The notes under the pieces: model-generated | Told to the model about the DNA's origin: nothing | Database searches by the model: none | Seen by the model: the letters and a program-made list of their open reading frames with translations, nothing else | Made by a program: the position numbers and the translations under genes | NCBI GenBank assembly: GCA_022844105.1 | Contig: JALHMJ010000003.1 | Location: forward strand, 17,887 to 81,886 | Length of the DNA: 64,000 nucleotides | Source of the DNA: Hyphomicrobium sp. | GTDB taxonomy: Bacteria > Pseudomonadota > Alphaproteobacteria > Rhizobiales > Hyphomicrobiaceae | Reading direction: 5' to 3' | Shown here: one piece after another, positions 26,546 to 36,179 of the stretch | Layout: the number at the start of each line of letters is the position of its first letter | Position numbering within the stretch: the stretch's first letter is position 1

Positions 26546-26749
26546 GTTTTTAATCGGTCGATAGGCCTATACTTTCGAACGGGTTGAGTTCGCCCGGTGT
26601 GCGGCCTAACGAAATCCGCGCAACTGGTTGTGAAGAGCGGCCGAAGCTCCGGCTACAAAAGACCGGTGCAGCTGCAAAGAGGAATACGTCGGGCTGTCGT
26701 GCCCCGCCCCAGAGGCGCGGAATTTTTAGTTTGAACTGAAGCGAGCCCG

Positions 26750-28345
26750 GTGCCGATGTCGACTGAAGTTTTTCCGCTGAATGCCTGCCGCAAGCTGTCG
26801 ATCAACAACTCGACGCCCGAACTGGTCGAAACCGCCATCCGGCGCAACGAAGGCCGGCTGTCCGCGTCAGGTTCATTCGTTGTCGAAACCGGCCAGCACA
26901 CGGGCCGCAGTGTCAATGACAAGTTCATTGTCCGGGACGCCGACACCGACCCCGCCATCTGGTGGGACAACAACAAGTCTATGACGGAAGAGCAGTTCGA
27001 CCGGCTGCTGCACGACTTCCTATCCTTCGCCAAGCTGAAAGAGCTTTTCGTCCAGGATCTCTTCGCAGGCGCCGATCCTGTTCATCGGCTGCCGACACGG
27101 GTCTTCTGCGAATATGCCTGGCATGCGCTTTTCATCCGCAATCTACTCCGCCGCCCCGGTGCCGGCGATCTCGACAGCTTCGAGCCGGGATTGACCGTCG
27201 TTGCGCTGCCGTCGTTCCGCGCCGCTCCGGACTATCACGGCACCCGCTCTGAAACCGTCATTGCGGTCAACCTCACGCGCCGCATCGTTCTGATCGGCGG
27301 CACATCTTATGCCGGCGAAATCAAGAAAAGCGTCTTCACGTATCTCAACTACCGCCTGCCGCAGAAAAACGTCATGCCGATGCACTGCTCGGCCAATGTC
27401 GGCAACAGTGGTGATAGCGCCGTTTTCTTTGGGCTGTCGGGCACCGGCAAGACGACTCTTTCCGCCGATCCGAACCGCACCCTGTTGGGCGATGACGAGC
27501 ATGGCTGGTCCGAAAACGGTATCTTCAATTTCGAAGGCGGCTGTTACGCCAAAACGATCCGTCTTTCCAAGCAGGCTGAGCCGGAGATCTTTGCTGCCGC
27601 CAACCGCTTCGGCACGGTACTGGAAAACGTTGCTCTCGACGCGGCCTCGGGCGCCACCGACTTCGACGACGGCCGCCTGACGGAAAACACCCGCGCCGCC
27701 TATCCGCTCGACGCCATCGCCAACGCCAGCGAGACCGGCGTGGCTGGTCACCCTAAAAATATTGTCATGCTGACCGCCGACGCCTTCGGCGTCCTTCCGC
27801 CAATAGCAAAACTCACCCCCGCGCAGGCCGTCTACCACTTCCTCTCGGGCTACACAGCCAAAGTCGCCGGCACGGAAAAAGGCATGGGCGCCGAACCGCA
27901 GGCGACGTTCTCCACCTGCTTTGGAGCGCCGTTCATGCCGCGACATCCTGCGGTTTACGGCACGCTGCTGCGCCGGCTTATTGCCGAGCACGGCGTTGAC
28001 TGCTGGCTGGTCAATACGGGTTGGACGGGAGGCAAATATGGCACCGGCAGCCGCATGCCGATCAAGGTCACGCGCGCTCTCCTCGATGCGGCTCTTTCGG
28101 GTGCTCTGAGAGGCGCGCCGATGCGCACCGATCCGATGTTCGGCTTCCAGGTGCCGCTCTCCCTTCATGGCGTCGACACAAAACTATTGACCCCCCGCGA
28201 AACTTGGACCGACCCCAAAGCCTACGACGCCACCGCGGAAGCGCTGGTGGCGATGTTTGAGAAAAACTTTGCCAAATACGAAAGTCTCGTCGATGCCGAA
28301 GTCCGCAATGCGCGCCCAGGCCTGAAATCGGCAGCCGCCGCCTGA
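26750..28345 (+). CDS. pckA: Phosphoenolpyruvate carboxykinase (ATP)
   Basis: Decarboxylates and phosphorylates oxaloacetate to PEP, the gateway from the TCA cycle to gluconeogenesis. The 531-aa product has the P-loop [14 protein letters not shown], the metal/substrate loop [13 protein letters not shown], the [18 protein letters not shown] segment and [12 protein letters not shown]. The start may be GTG 26750 or ATG 26756; neither has a strong ribosome site. The 204-bp gap upstream is the likely promoter region. In Agrobacterium pckA lies beside chvGI and is acid-regulated by it; here only the HugZ-like gene separates them, so ChvI control is plausible. Confidence 0.95.
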   Translation: MPMSTEVFPLNACRKLSINNSTPELVETAIRRNEGRLSASGSFVVETGQHTGRSVNDKFIVRDADTDPAIWWDNNKSMTEEQFDRLLHDFLSFAKLKELFVQDLFAGADPVHRLPTRVFCEYAWHALFIRNLLRRPGAGDLDSFEPGLTVVALPSFRAAPDYHGTRSETVIAVNLTRRIVLIGGTSYAGEIKKSVFTYLNYRLPQKNVMPMHCSANVGNSGDSAVFFGLSGTGKTTLSADPNRTLLGDDEHGWSENGIFNFEGGCYAKTIRLSKQAEPEIFAAANRFGTVLENVALDAASGATDFDDGRLTENTRAAYPLDAIANASETGVAGHPKNIVMLTADAFGVLPPIAKLTPAQAVYHFLSGYTAKVAGTEKGMGAEPQATFSTCFGAPFMPRHPAVYGTLLRRLIAEHGVDCWLVNTGWTGGKYGTGSRMPIKVTRALLDAALSGALRGAPMRTDPMFGFQVPLSLHGVDTKLLTPRETWTDPKAYDATAEALVAMFEKNFAKYESLVDAEVRNARPGLKSAAAA

Positions 28346-28519
28346 ACCGTCCGTGCGCTTCTTTCGCCCAGTAAACGTTTCACTGCAATCGCATTGCGTT
28401 CTCATGTTGAGCATGATCAAACGCGGCGCGTGCTGATATTTCCCTTCCCGCCGTAAAAGCCCTATCCTGGTCGCATGAATAATCGACCGCGCGCTGCTGG
28501 ACGCCACGCGAGGGTATAA

Positions 28520-28939
28520 ATGCTCGATTGGCTGAGCCGGATATTTGCTCAAACGCCCCAAGCGCGCGCCACCGCCGGTGTCGAACCGCCGGACACAACC
28601 GGGGTGCGCGTCAATCATGACGCCGATGTCATTACCCTCACCAGTGACGGTGCACCGGCGGGCAGGATTCTCTGGAAAGACCTGGAAGCTGTTGCAATCG
28701 TTTCAGGCAGCACGAGAACCGATCCCCCGGAACTATCGTGGTTGCTTGCCGGTGCAGACCGCCGTCGTCCGCTGCTTGTTCCGATGGGCGCTCCCGGCGA
28801 GCACACTCTCGTCCAAGCAATGCAGGCGCGTCTTGACGGATTTGACAACATGGCCGTGGTCGAGGCCATGAGCGCCAAGGGGCATGTATCGTTCACGATC
28901 TGGGACGTGGGCAAACCGCACGAAATGATCGACACATGA
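28520..28939 (+). CDS. Conserved hypothetical protein, 139 aa
   Basis: No recognised domain. The protein starts MLDWLSRIFA, has a Pro/Thr-rich linker to about residue 30 and then a compact alpha/beta region without signal peptide or membrane segment (GRILWKDLEAVAIV, LVQAMQARLDGF, HVSFTIWDVG). GAGGG lies 7 nt upstream of ATG 28520, and codon use matches its neighbours, so it is very probably translated. It sits 90 bp upstream of a diacylglycerol-kinase-like gene on the same strand. Confidence 0.65.
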   Translation: MLDWLSRIFAQTPQARATAGVEPPDTTGVRVNHDADVITLTSDGAPAGRILWKDLEAVAIVSGSTRTDPPELSWLLAGADRRRPLLVPMGAPGEHTLVQAMQARLDGFDNMAVVEAMSAKGHVSFTIWDVGKPHEMIDT

Positions 28940-29029
28940 GACCGCCCTGCACCACATTCCATTCGCAGCCGCGATAAAACGGTGGCAATCGATCGCGCCA
29001 AGCCGACAGTCCGCCGGCCGGAGACTCTG

Positions 29030-29971
29030 ATGAACGTCATGATGCCGGGCCATGCCCACCGCCCGCACAGGACCCGTTTCGTTCTGCATGAAAACCCGAT
29101 CGCGGGAATGGCCCGGCATATGCTGACGAGCAATGTCGTGCGCGAATTGCAACGTCGCGGCTGCCTCGTCACCCGGCTAAAGATGGGTGCAAGCCTTCCC
29201 GATGTCGATTGGGCCCACTTGGCCTCTCAGAACGATGCCATAATATCGGCGGGCGGCGACGGAACGCTGCGTCAGTTGGCGTCGCATATGCCGGCCGGGC
29301 TCCTACCCGTCGGCATCATTCCACGCGGCACCGGCAATGTCCTGGCAAGCGAAATCGGGCTGGCGAAATCATTGTCGCGAGTCGCCGAGACGCTGATGCA
29401 CGGACGGACGGTCGAGGTGACGGGGGCTCGCGCGAACGGCGACCCGTTCTATCTCATGGCCGGGATTGGTTTTGACGCCGAGGCCGTGCGCCGTCTCGAC
29501 TTGGAGACCAAACGCAAATGGGGCCGACCAGCTTATGCGCGGCCGATCTTATCGGCACTCGCAAAAGCGCCGCCGCGATTGCACGTCAGCGCCGACGGCG
29601 GCCGCGAGGCGGAAGCGGGATGGGTTCTGATTGCCAACGCGCGATATTATGGGGGTTACTTCCGCTTGTCGGCGCAAGCAGGCTTTGAGAAGCCGAACCT
29701 GATCGTTCATCTCGTGCCGCGCGCCAGCATCGGCCGCCGGTTCGCGAACGCAACGGCGCTTGGGTTCAGCGCTCTGCAACGGATGCCGGGCATCCAGATA
29801 TGGTCAGCGTCGCAACTGAAAATCACGTCGGAGGTGCCAGTGGCGGCGCAAATCGACGGGGATGAGTTCGGCACCACACCCATTGAAATAAAATGGGGTG
29901 ATCCGAAGCTCGCCCTCATTGTTCCTGAGACGTATGCAGCAGGCACGGCGGCCGCGCTGGCAACCGGCTAA
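29030..29971 (+). CDS. Diacylglycerol/sphingosine kinase family lipid kinase
   Basis: 313-aa protein of the DAGK catalytic family. The nucleotide loop SAGGDGTLRQL carries the diagnostic GGDGT, followed by GIIPRGTGNVLASEIG, and the C-terminal half is the usual beta sandwich ending AQIDGDEFGTTPIEIKW. It probably phosphorylates a lipid hydroxyl, as do YegS and DgkB, but the substrate cannot be told. ATG 29030 has GGAG 6 nt upstream and is preferred over GTG 28982. It is convergent with the desaturase gene, only 4 bp apart. Confidence 0.82.
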   Translation: MNVMMPGHAHRPHRTRFVLHENPIAGMARHMLTSNVVRELQRRGCLVTRLKMGASLPDVDWAHLASQNDAIISAGGDGTLRQLASHMPAGLLPVGIIPRGTGNVLASEIGLAKSLSRVAETLMHGRTVEVTGARANGDPFYLMAGIGFDAEAVRRLDLETKRKWGRPAYARPILSALAKAPPRLHVSADGGREAEAGWVLIANARYYGGYFRLSAQAGFEKPNLIVHLVPRASIGRRFANATALGFSALQRMPGIQIWSASQLKITSEVPVAAQIDGDEFGTTPIEIKWGDPKLALIVPETYAAGTAAALATG

Positions 29972-29975
29972 GAAG

Positions 29976-31061
29976 TCACGCCGCCGCTTCGGCAAAGGTT
30001 ACCAGCTTGCGATTTTTTGCGTCCCAAAGCTTCAATCTCGCGCAATTGAAGCTCTCCGTAAGCGTCAGACGGTTCATGGTCTGCAACTCAGCACTGCCGT
30101 CTAGGCAATCCTTCAGGCGATAGTTGGGGATCATGCTGTTGAGGTGATGGATATGGTGCAGGCCGATCGAGCCTGTGAACCAGTCGAGAAGAGGGTGCAG
30201 CGCATAGTAGGAGCTGCCGTAGAGCGCCGCGACCTGGAAGGTCCAGTCGTCACTCGATTCCCAAACCGTCTCCTCGAACTGATGCTGCACGAAGAACAAC
30301 CATCCACCGACCGCAGAAGCGACGTGGACGAGCGGCCAGACGATGAAGAACAGGTTTGAGTAACCGGTGAACTGACCGATGGCGCCATAGAACACGATCA
30401 TTCCCGCGTTCAGTCCCAATACGCTCTTCCAGGTATCGCGCACCGAGTACGGATGGAACCAGGGGAATCGCTGGATGACCATGAAGTAGAACGGGACGCC
30501 GAGCCCGAACAGTAACAAGGGATTGCGATAGAGCCGGTAGCGCATTCGTCCGAACGACGAGAGCGCGTTCCACTCCTCGACAGTCAGCGTGTCGATATCA
30601 CCGACGCCGCGCTTTTCGAGGTGACCCGACGTGGCATGATGCTGGGCATGCTCACGTCGCCATAACCCATAGGGCGTCACGGTAATCAGGCTTGTCGCCC
30701 GACCCATCCACGTATTGGCGGCGTTGGTCGAGAAGAACGAGCCGTGTCCGCAATCATGTTGAATGATGAAGAAGCGCACCACGAGCAATCCACCTGGGAT
30801 GGCAAGCAGCAACGTCGCCCAGTAGTGGGTTTCGACCGTCATGAACATCGCGGTCACGATTGCCAGAAACGGCACGGCCGTTGTGACGATCTGCTGGATC
30901 GCCCGACGATTATCGGCGCCGCGAAACTTGGCGCAGTGTTGCGCCAGTTTCATAGCAGATGCCTTAAGAGCGGCGCGTTGATCGGCGACGGGTTCTATGG
31001 TCTGCGAGTCGGAAATGCGGTGTCGGGGCGCAGCCTGCGCGACGGCATAAGCTTGAGGCAT
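29976..31061 (-). CDS. Membrane fatty acid desaturase (delta-12/omega-6 type)
   Basis: 361-aa di-iron membrane desaturase. The three histidine boxes are HDCGHG, HAQHH and HHIHH, with pairs of hydrophobic segments after the first and second boxes (about residues 66-100 and 185-260). It introduces a double bond into membrane acyl chains using an electron donor not encoded nearby. By box spacing it resembles the DesA/delta-12 group more than the short-chain delta-9 group, but the position of the double bond is inference. The 275-bp upstream gap holds its promoter and no other gene. Confidence 0.85.
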   Translation of the reverse strand: MPQAYAVAQAAPRHRISDSQTIEPVADQRAALKASAMKLAQHCAKFRGADNRRAIQQIVTTAVPFLAIVTAMFMTVETHYWATLLLAIPGGLLVVRFFIIQHDCGHGSFFSTNAANTWMGRATSLITVTPYGLWRREHAQHHATSGHLEKRGVGDIDTLTVEEWNALSSFGRMRYRLYRNPLLLFGLGVPFYFMVIQRFPWFHPYSVRDTWKSVLGLNAGMIVFYGAIGQFTGYSNLFFIVWPLVHVASAVGGWLFFVQHQFEETVWESSDDWTFQVAALYGSSYYALHPLLDWFTGSIGLHHIHHLNSMIPNYRLKDCLDGSAELQTMNRLTLTESFNCARLKLWDAKNRKLVTFAEAAA

Positions 31062-31336
31062 CTAATCCGGATGATCTGCTGTTGACATTCGCCGATGGCA
31101 TGGCGCGTAGCACATTCGTTTCCGAGGAGCGAGAGCTGTTGCACACTGGCCATCGCTTCTAGGCACTATTCCGGCGGGCCTGTGCGCACAGTGCCGCAGG
31201 TCCGCGACATTTATTGCGCTGCGATGACACCGGGCGGTCATGATTTAGATCACTTCCAATCTCGGTCTGATGATTGATGGTCGTCACGAGCAAGGCTATC
31301 GCGACTGCAAAGCCCCGCTCGTTTCGATCGTTGATG

Positions 31337-32554
31337 TCAGTGCTGGCCCCAAACTTCGACGACGGCGGGCGTGCCTTCGAAAAGGTTTTTCAGCCCCTTT
31401 GCCAGATCGAATCGCGAACGGTACTTGGCTTGGATCTCCTTGATCGCCAAGCGCCCGCCTTTGAACTCGAGTGGGCCATACGGATTGCCGGGATCGATCC
31501 GCTCGCGCATCGTGAACACCTCGTCGGCACCCTCCTGGAACACGACCCGGACTTCCCGTAGCGTGATCGCCCGGTCTTTGGCGACGATCCGCAGTTTCGT
31601 GAAGCCGCCTTCATTCTTACCGACTGTGATGGTGTCTTTGTCGAAGCCCGTGAACCCGGCCGTCTGCGCGCCAAGCAGCACCCAGCCTGCATTGAATTTC
31701 TTGCCTTCGCCATTCGGCCCCAGCCAGTCGGGAGCATACTGTCCTGTCACTTCGATGCGGGCTTGCCCCTTGAAGTTCGGCTTCGAGCGATAACTCATTT
31801 GGATTTCACGGACGAACTTGTCGCCCTGAATCTCAATCCACGACGTGCGCGTGTTGGCGCGGATATCGGCATTGACGGCCAGAGCCTGTTCGCTTCCGTC
31901 CATGTAAATGATCTTGAGCGTGTTGAGATGAACGTCGTTGCCTAGAACACGCAGCCGAACGCGGTCGAACTTGCCGATTTCTCCGCCGACCTTGATAACG
32001 TCGCGATCGATGCCGAACCCGACATTCTGGTAGCCGAACATCACATCGTTGCCGTCGGCGATGGGCGCCTTGCCGTCGCCGGGCGCCGGTTTGCCGGTAT
32101 CGGTTTCGGCCGACAGATCACCGGTTGCCGGGCCCTTGGGCCGTTCGAGCTTGCGGCCCTCGCGCGTCTGCAACCCGAGCACCTGCAGTGCCCCTTTCCC
32201 CGTCGTGCCCTTCCAAGTGACGATCACTTTATCGATGAACTTGTCGGCGGTGCCGGGAGCGATTTCGCGGCTGCGCTCGCCCTTGCGCATATCGATCTGC
32301 CGGTCCTCATTGTGCACCGATCCATCTGAATAGGTGATCTGCACGCGCTGCACGTCGACGTTGGTCGCCCCCTTGTTCTTGACGCGCACCGCGCGGAATG
32401 CGCCGGGCGCCTTGCTGACGTCGATCGCCAGCGTGCCGTCATTGCTTGTGTCGATGGCCTCGGTTCCGATCGGAACCAGATCCTGCGCCTGCGCGACGTT
32501 GATAGCTCCGGCCGCCATCAGGGCGAGCCCAGCTACAAATAGCTTCCCAAGCAT
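31337..32554 (-). CDS. Secreted protein of three ~100-aa beta-rich repeats, function unknown
   Basis: 405 aa with a clear signal peptide (MLGKLFVAGLALMAAGAINVAQA, residues 1-23, cut after AQA). The mature part is three related modules, about residues 28-118, 168-280 and 287-405. Each has a segment ending in a V-x-V-x-N/D core, then a strand pair such as ITYSDGS, IIYMDGS or VVFQEGA, and a final YRSK/YRSR-type strand. The modules are reminiscent of DUF2541-type beta-sandwich proteins, but I do not recognise the family with certainty. ATG 32554 has GGGGAGA upstream. It is divergent from the D-lactate dehydrogenase gene. Confidence 0.7.
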   Translation of the reverse strand: MLGKLFVAGLALMAAGAINVAQAQDLVPIGTEAIDTSNDGTLAIDVSKAPGAFRAVRVKNKGATNVDVQRVQITYSDGSVHNEDRQIDMRKGERSREIAPGTADKFIDKVIVTWKGTTGKGALQVLGLQTREGRKLERPKGPATGDLSAETDTGKPAPGDGKAPIADGNDVMFGYQNVGFGIDRDVIKVGGEIGKFDRVRLRVLGNDVHLNTLKIIYMDGSEQALAVNADIRANTRTSWIEIQGDKFVREIQMSYRSKPNFKGQARIEVTGQYAPDWLGPNGEGKKFNAGWVLLGAQTAGFTGFDKDTITVGKNEGGFTKLRIVAKDRAITLREVRVVFQEGADEVFTMRERIDPGNPYGPLEFKGGRLAIKEIQAKYRSRFDLAKGLKNLFEGTPAVVEVWGQH

Positions 32555-32805
32555 GACAGTCTCTCCCCTATATTTTCGTTGGAAGCCCCCGGCTCCAGGG
32601 CCAGAGTTATCGCAAGTGCCGTTCATGCGAAAGCCGAGGACGGCAACGCGGCTTGGAAATAAGGGCAAAACAGCTATTCGGATGCGCTCGGGCGTGTCCA
32701 AGACACATCAGCGCCTCGGGCCGTATCAGGTCTGGCCTCCGGCGTTTGCGCCCGCAGTCGCAAGATTATAACATCCTGCACCGGCTACCTTTCTGGCGGA
32801 TTGAA

Positions 32806-34215
32806 ATGACTGCGGTTCCGATCAATACGACCCGCGCCGATCCGGGCGCGATTAAATCCGCCATTGCTGATTTGAAACGCTTGCTCGCCGACCGCTGCAC
32901 GACCGCCGACGCGATCTGTAGCCAGCACGCCAGCACTCTCACTGGCCTGCCGCATCAGCCACCCGATGCCGTCGCCTATCCCGAAACGGTCGAAGATGTG
33001 CGCGCGATCGTGGCCATCGCCCGCTCGCATGGGATGGCATTGATCCCCTTTGGCGCCGGCACATCGCTGGAAGGCCACGTCAACGCACCGCGCGGTGGTC
33101 TATCGGTTGATTTTTCCGGCATGTCGCGGATTGTCCGGATCGGGTCCGACGATCTCGATGTCACGATCGAGCCAGGTGTAACGCTCGACCAACTCAACTC
33201 TGCCTTGCGCGATACAGGTCTTTTCTTTCCCGTGGACCCGGGTGCCGGTAGCGCGACCCTGGGCGGAATGGCCTCGACACGGGCGTCAGGTACATCCACC
33301 GTTCGCTACGGCGCGATGCGCGAGAATGTGCTGGCGATGAAGGTCGTCCTTGCCGACGGCACATTAATTTCGACAGGCACCCGCGCCCGCAAATCGGCAG
33401 CCGGCTATGATTTGACGCGCCTTTTCGTTGGTGCAGAGGGAACGCTCGGTCTGATCGTCGAGCTGACCCTCCGCCTGCACCCTCGCCCCGAGGCCGTGTG
33501 CGCTGGCGTGGCCTCGTTCAAAAGCTTGAGATCGGCGGCGCGTGCCGCGATCATCGCCGTGCAGTCGGGACTGACGCTTGAGCGCATTGAGCTTCTGGAC
33601 CAGCGCATGCTCCGGATCGTCAACGCGCAATCGGGAACAGCGTTGCCAGAGCAGGGGCCGGCGCTCTTTGTCGAGACGGCCGGTACTCTCGAATCCGCGA
33701 CGCAGCATCTGGAGAGGTTCAAACAGGTCGTCGAAGACGAGCAAGGTGAGTGGCTCGGCGAAGCCGCCACCGAGGACGGCCGACGCCGACTTTGGCAGGG
33801 CCGTCACGATGCCTTCTGGTCCGTTCGCGCGGCCTACCCCGGCAAATCATTCCTGGTGACGGATGTCTGTGTGCCGATTTCCCGTCTCGCCGAATGCCTT
33901 GAAGAAACGGCCTCTGATTTGGCCCGCCATGCACTCGACGCACCCATCGTCGGCCATGTTGGCGATGGCAATTTCCACACAATCGTTGCCTTTGACCCTT
34001 CGAACGTCGACGAGGAATGGGCCGTCAGGGCCTATCTCGACCGGCTGGCACACCGTGCAATAGCCATGCACGGGACATGCACCGGGGAACACGGCATCGG
34101 TCAGGGAAAGGTCGCATATCTGTTTCACGAGGCCGGTTCTAGCCTCGACATCATGCGACAACTTAAAGTTGCTTTAGACCCGCTTGGATTGATGAACCCA
34201 GGTAAAATTTTTTGA
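32806..34215 (+). CDS. FAD-linked D-lactate dehydrogenase (cytochrome type)
   Basis: 469-aa flavoprotein of the vanillyl-alcohol oxidase fold. FAD-binding: PFGAGTSLEGHV (near residue 83), VDPGAGSATLGGMASTRASG and VGAEGTLGLIVELTLRL. The C-terminal cap and active-site end has VGHVGDGNFHT and HGTCTGEHGIGQGK. These match the Dld/GlcD-like group that oxidises D-lactate or related 2-hydroxy acids and passes electrons to cytochrome c or quinone. ATG 32806 follows GGCGGA; the open frame to 32653 is not needed. The exact hydroxy acid is uncertain; no glcE or glcF genes are adjacent. Confidence 0.83.
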   Translation: MTAVPINTTRADPGAIKSAIADLKRLLADRCTTADAICSQHASTLTGLPHQPPDAVAYPETVEDVRAIVAIARSHGMALIPFGAGTSLEGHVNAPRGGLSVDFSGMSRIVRIGSDDLDVTIEPGVTLDQLNSALRDTGLFFPVDPGAGSATLGGMASTRASGTSTVRYGAMRENVLAMKVVLADGTLISTGTRARKSAAGYDLTRLFVGAEGTLGLIVELTLRLHPRPEAVCAGVASFKSLRSAARAAIIAVQSGLTLERIELLDQRMLRIVNAQSGTALPEQGPALFVETAGTLESATQHLERFKQVVEDEQGEWLGEAATEDGRRRLWQGRHDAFWSVRAAYPGKSFLVTDVCVPISRLAECLEETASDLARHALDAPIVGHVGDGNFHTIVAFDPSNVDEEWAVRAYLDRLAHRAIAMHGTCTGEHGIGQGKVAYLFHEAGSSLDIMRQLKVALDPLGLMNPGKIF

Positions 34216-34533
34216 ATTCTCAGATCAGCACTTTCGACGTCCGCAGGTATTTACGCGCCGTTACCAACTGTCTGGCTAATCTGCATTCGTCCGCGCCCAC
34301 TCTATCGGCTGCGGTCAGATTGCGGGGAATGGCCGGGCGGATATTCAAGGTCTCTTGACCCCCCTTCCAACACTCCGGTTGCGGTGACCTGCATTGAGCC
34401 GAATCCCGGCGGGACGCGAGGCCAACAACTCGAATGCCTTCGCCAGAGGTCATTCGAAGCGGCTCCAAGGTCAGCGCTGAACGTGAATGTGGGAACGGCA
34501 CCGCGCCGCCTCACGTGCCGGAGTACCGCTGAG
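34216..34533. other. Intergenic region, 318 bp, no gene seen
   Basis: The stretch between the D-lactate dehydrogenase stop and the sugar-nucleotide dehydrogenase start. No terminator hairpin with a T-run, tRNA or convincing small ORF is visible; a minus-strand frame at 34220-34501 lacks a ribosome site. It presumably carries the promoter of the secretion/polysaccharide island. Confidence 0.6.
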
Positions 34534-35946
34534 ATGAGCCTCACCGCACAGACAGATCTCGACGTGATCGAGGCCGGCTCAAGCCAACCCCTGCCGTTCG
34601 ACCTTGCCAAACCGTCGATCTCGGTCATCGGTCTTGGCTACGTCGGTGCGGTCTCGATGGCGTGCCTTGCGCACTTGGGCTTCCGCATGGTCGGCGTTGA
34701 CATCTCGCGTGACCGCGTGCGCGCCATCCGCGCCGGCCGCGCTCCCAATGTCGAAGAACGCCTTGGCGAACTCCTGGCGGAAGGCGCAGCGGCCGGCCGC
34801 ATCGAAGCGACGCAGAACGCCATCGCCGCCGTGCTTCAAACCGATGTGACGTTTCTATCGGTCGGCACGCCAACGGCCAAAGATGGCGGTTGTGATTTCA
34901 GCTATGTGCGCCTGGCAAGCCGCTCTATCGGCCAGGCCCTGGCGCTCAAGACGGCTTATCATGTCGTTGTGTTGCGCTGTTCGGTTCCCCCCGGCACGAC
35001 GCTTGATATCGTCGTTCCCGAAATCGAATTGGCGTCCGGCAAAAAACTCGGCCGCGACTTCGGCATTTGCTTCAATCCGGAATTCTTGCGCGAAGGCATG
35101 GCCGTCGCAGACTTTTTCGCCCCACCAAAGACCGTGGTGGGCGCCTCCGACGCACGTGCTGCCGAGCTTGTCAGCCAGATCTACAACGCCATCGACAAGA
35201 ACGTCGTCTTCACGTCGATCAACGTGGCCGAGATGGTCAAATACGTCGACAACGTCTGGCACGCAGCGAAGGTGGCGTTCGGCAACGAGGTCGGCCGTCT
35301 GTGCAAGTCGTTGAGCATCGACAGCCATGACGTCATGGACATCTTCATCAAGGATACGAAGCTGAACCTGTCGCCCTATTATCTGAAACCTGCGTTCGCC
35401 TTCGGTGGCTCGTGCCTGCCCAAGGAAGTGCGAGCGGTGTCTCACATTGCCGGTGCCCGCGGCGTCGAGATTCCGTTGATCGACAGTCTTATCCCGTCCA
35501 ATAAGGCACACATCCGCGAAGCCTTGCGGCTGCTCGATCGGCACAAAGGCAAGCGCATCGGATTTCTTGGCGTCACCTTCAAGCCAGAAACGGACGATTT
35601 GCGCGAGAGCCCGACGCTCGACGTCATGTCCGCGCTTCTGGCGAACGGCGAGAGCCTCGCCGTATTCGATCCAAATCTCGATTTCGGTCCGCTGCAGCAG
35701 GCCCAGATAGCATACGTGCGTCATGCTGTGCCCGCGCATGCCGCAATCATGGACGCTCTGAAGGGATTGACCGTGCGATCCGCTGATGAACTGATGCGCA
35801 ACTGCGAGGTCGTGGTTGTAAGTCACGCCACCGATCACTTCCGCAAGGCGGTAACAGACCGCCCGAAGAACGTTGAGATTATCGATCTCGCGCGTCTGTT
35901 TAAATCGCTGCCGCAGGATTCGGCTTATCGCGGCATTGCCTGGTGA
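34534..35946 (+). CDS. UDP-glucose/GDP-mannose dehydrogenase family protein, GDP-mannose 6-dehydrogenase-like
   Basis: 470-aa NAD-dependent four-electron dehydrogenase that makes a nucleotide-linked uronic acid. The Rossmann motif is IGLGYVGA (about 32-39); the catalytic Cys294 lies in FAFGGSCLPKEVRA. That form is characteristic of AlgD-type GDP-mannose 6-dehydrogenases more than of Ugd. GDP-mannuronate is the alginate precursor, so an acidic mannuronate-type polymer is possible. ATG 34534 is preceded by GGAG. It heads the region containing the RTX protein, its exporter and a lyase-like protein. GDP versus UDP specificity is not settled by sequence. Confidence 0.8.
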   Translation: MSLTAQTDLDVIEAGSSQPLPFDLAKPSISVIGLGYVGAVSMACLAHLGFRMVGVDISRDRVRAIRAGRAPNVEERLGELLAEGAAAGRIEATQNAIAAVLQTDVTFLSVGTPTAKDGGCDFSYVRLASRSIGQALALKTAYHVVVLRCSVPPGTTLDIVVPEIELASGKKLGRDFGICFNPEFLREGMAVADFFAPPKTVVGASDARAAELVSQIYNAIDKNVVFTSINVAEMVKYVDNVWHAAKVAFGNEVGRLCKSLSIDSHDVMDIFIKDTKLNLSPYYLKPAFAFGGSCLPKEVRAVSHIAGARGVEIPLIDSLIPSNKAHIREALRLLDRHKGKRIGFLGVTFKPETDDLRESPTLDVMSALLANGESLAVFDPNLDFGPLQQAQIAYVRHAVPAHAAIMDALKGLTVRSADELMRNCEVVVVSHATDHFRKAVTDRPKNVEIIDLARLFKSLPQDSAYRGIAW

Positions 35947-36065
35947 AGAAAGTCTTGCACCACCGGGTCAATTCTCATCAATCGCGCGAAAAATAACCGT
36001 CGCGGTCCGTTTAATCCGACATCGGATCAAAAACAACTTGCCGATTGCCTTCCAGGCGACTCGCA

Positions 36066-36094
36066 TTGACACAACAATTTCGACCGATTGTCTA
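36066..36094 (+). promoter_or_regulatory. Possible sigma-70-type promoter for the RTX gene
   Basis: A perfect TTGACA (36066-36071) is followed after 17 bp by TGTCTA (36089-36094), about 85 bp before the RTX start. The -35 box is good and the -10 weak, so this is tentative. The 233-bp gap holds no other feature that I can support. Confidence 0.3.
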
Positions 36095-36179
36095 AAATTC
36101 GAAACATCTTCTGCACGCGATCGCAAAGGGTCTCACGGCAGAGTGGCGTCATAGTCCTCAAGTCGTGTGGGAGCGATCC

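Noticed and set aside
34220-34501. Small minus-strand gene in the gap before the sugar-nucleotide dehydrogenase
   Set aside because: No ribosome site, no domain and a composition like noncoding flanks.
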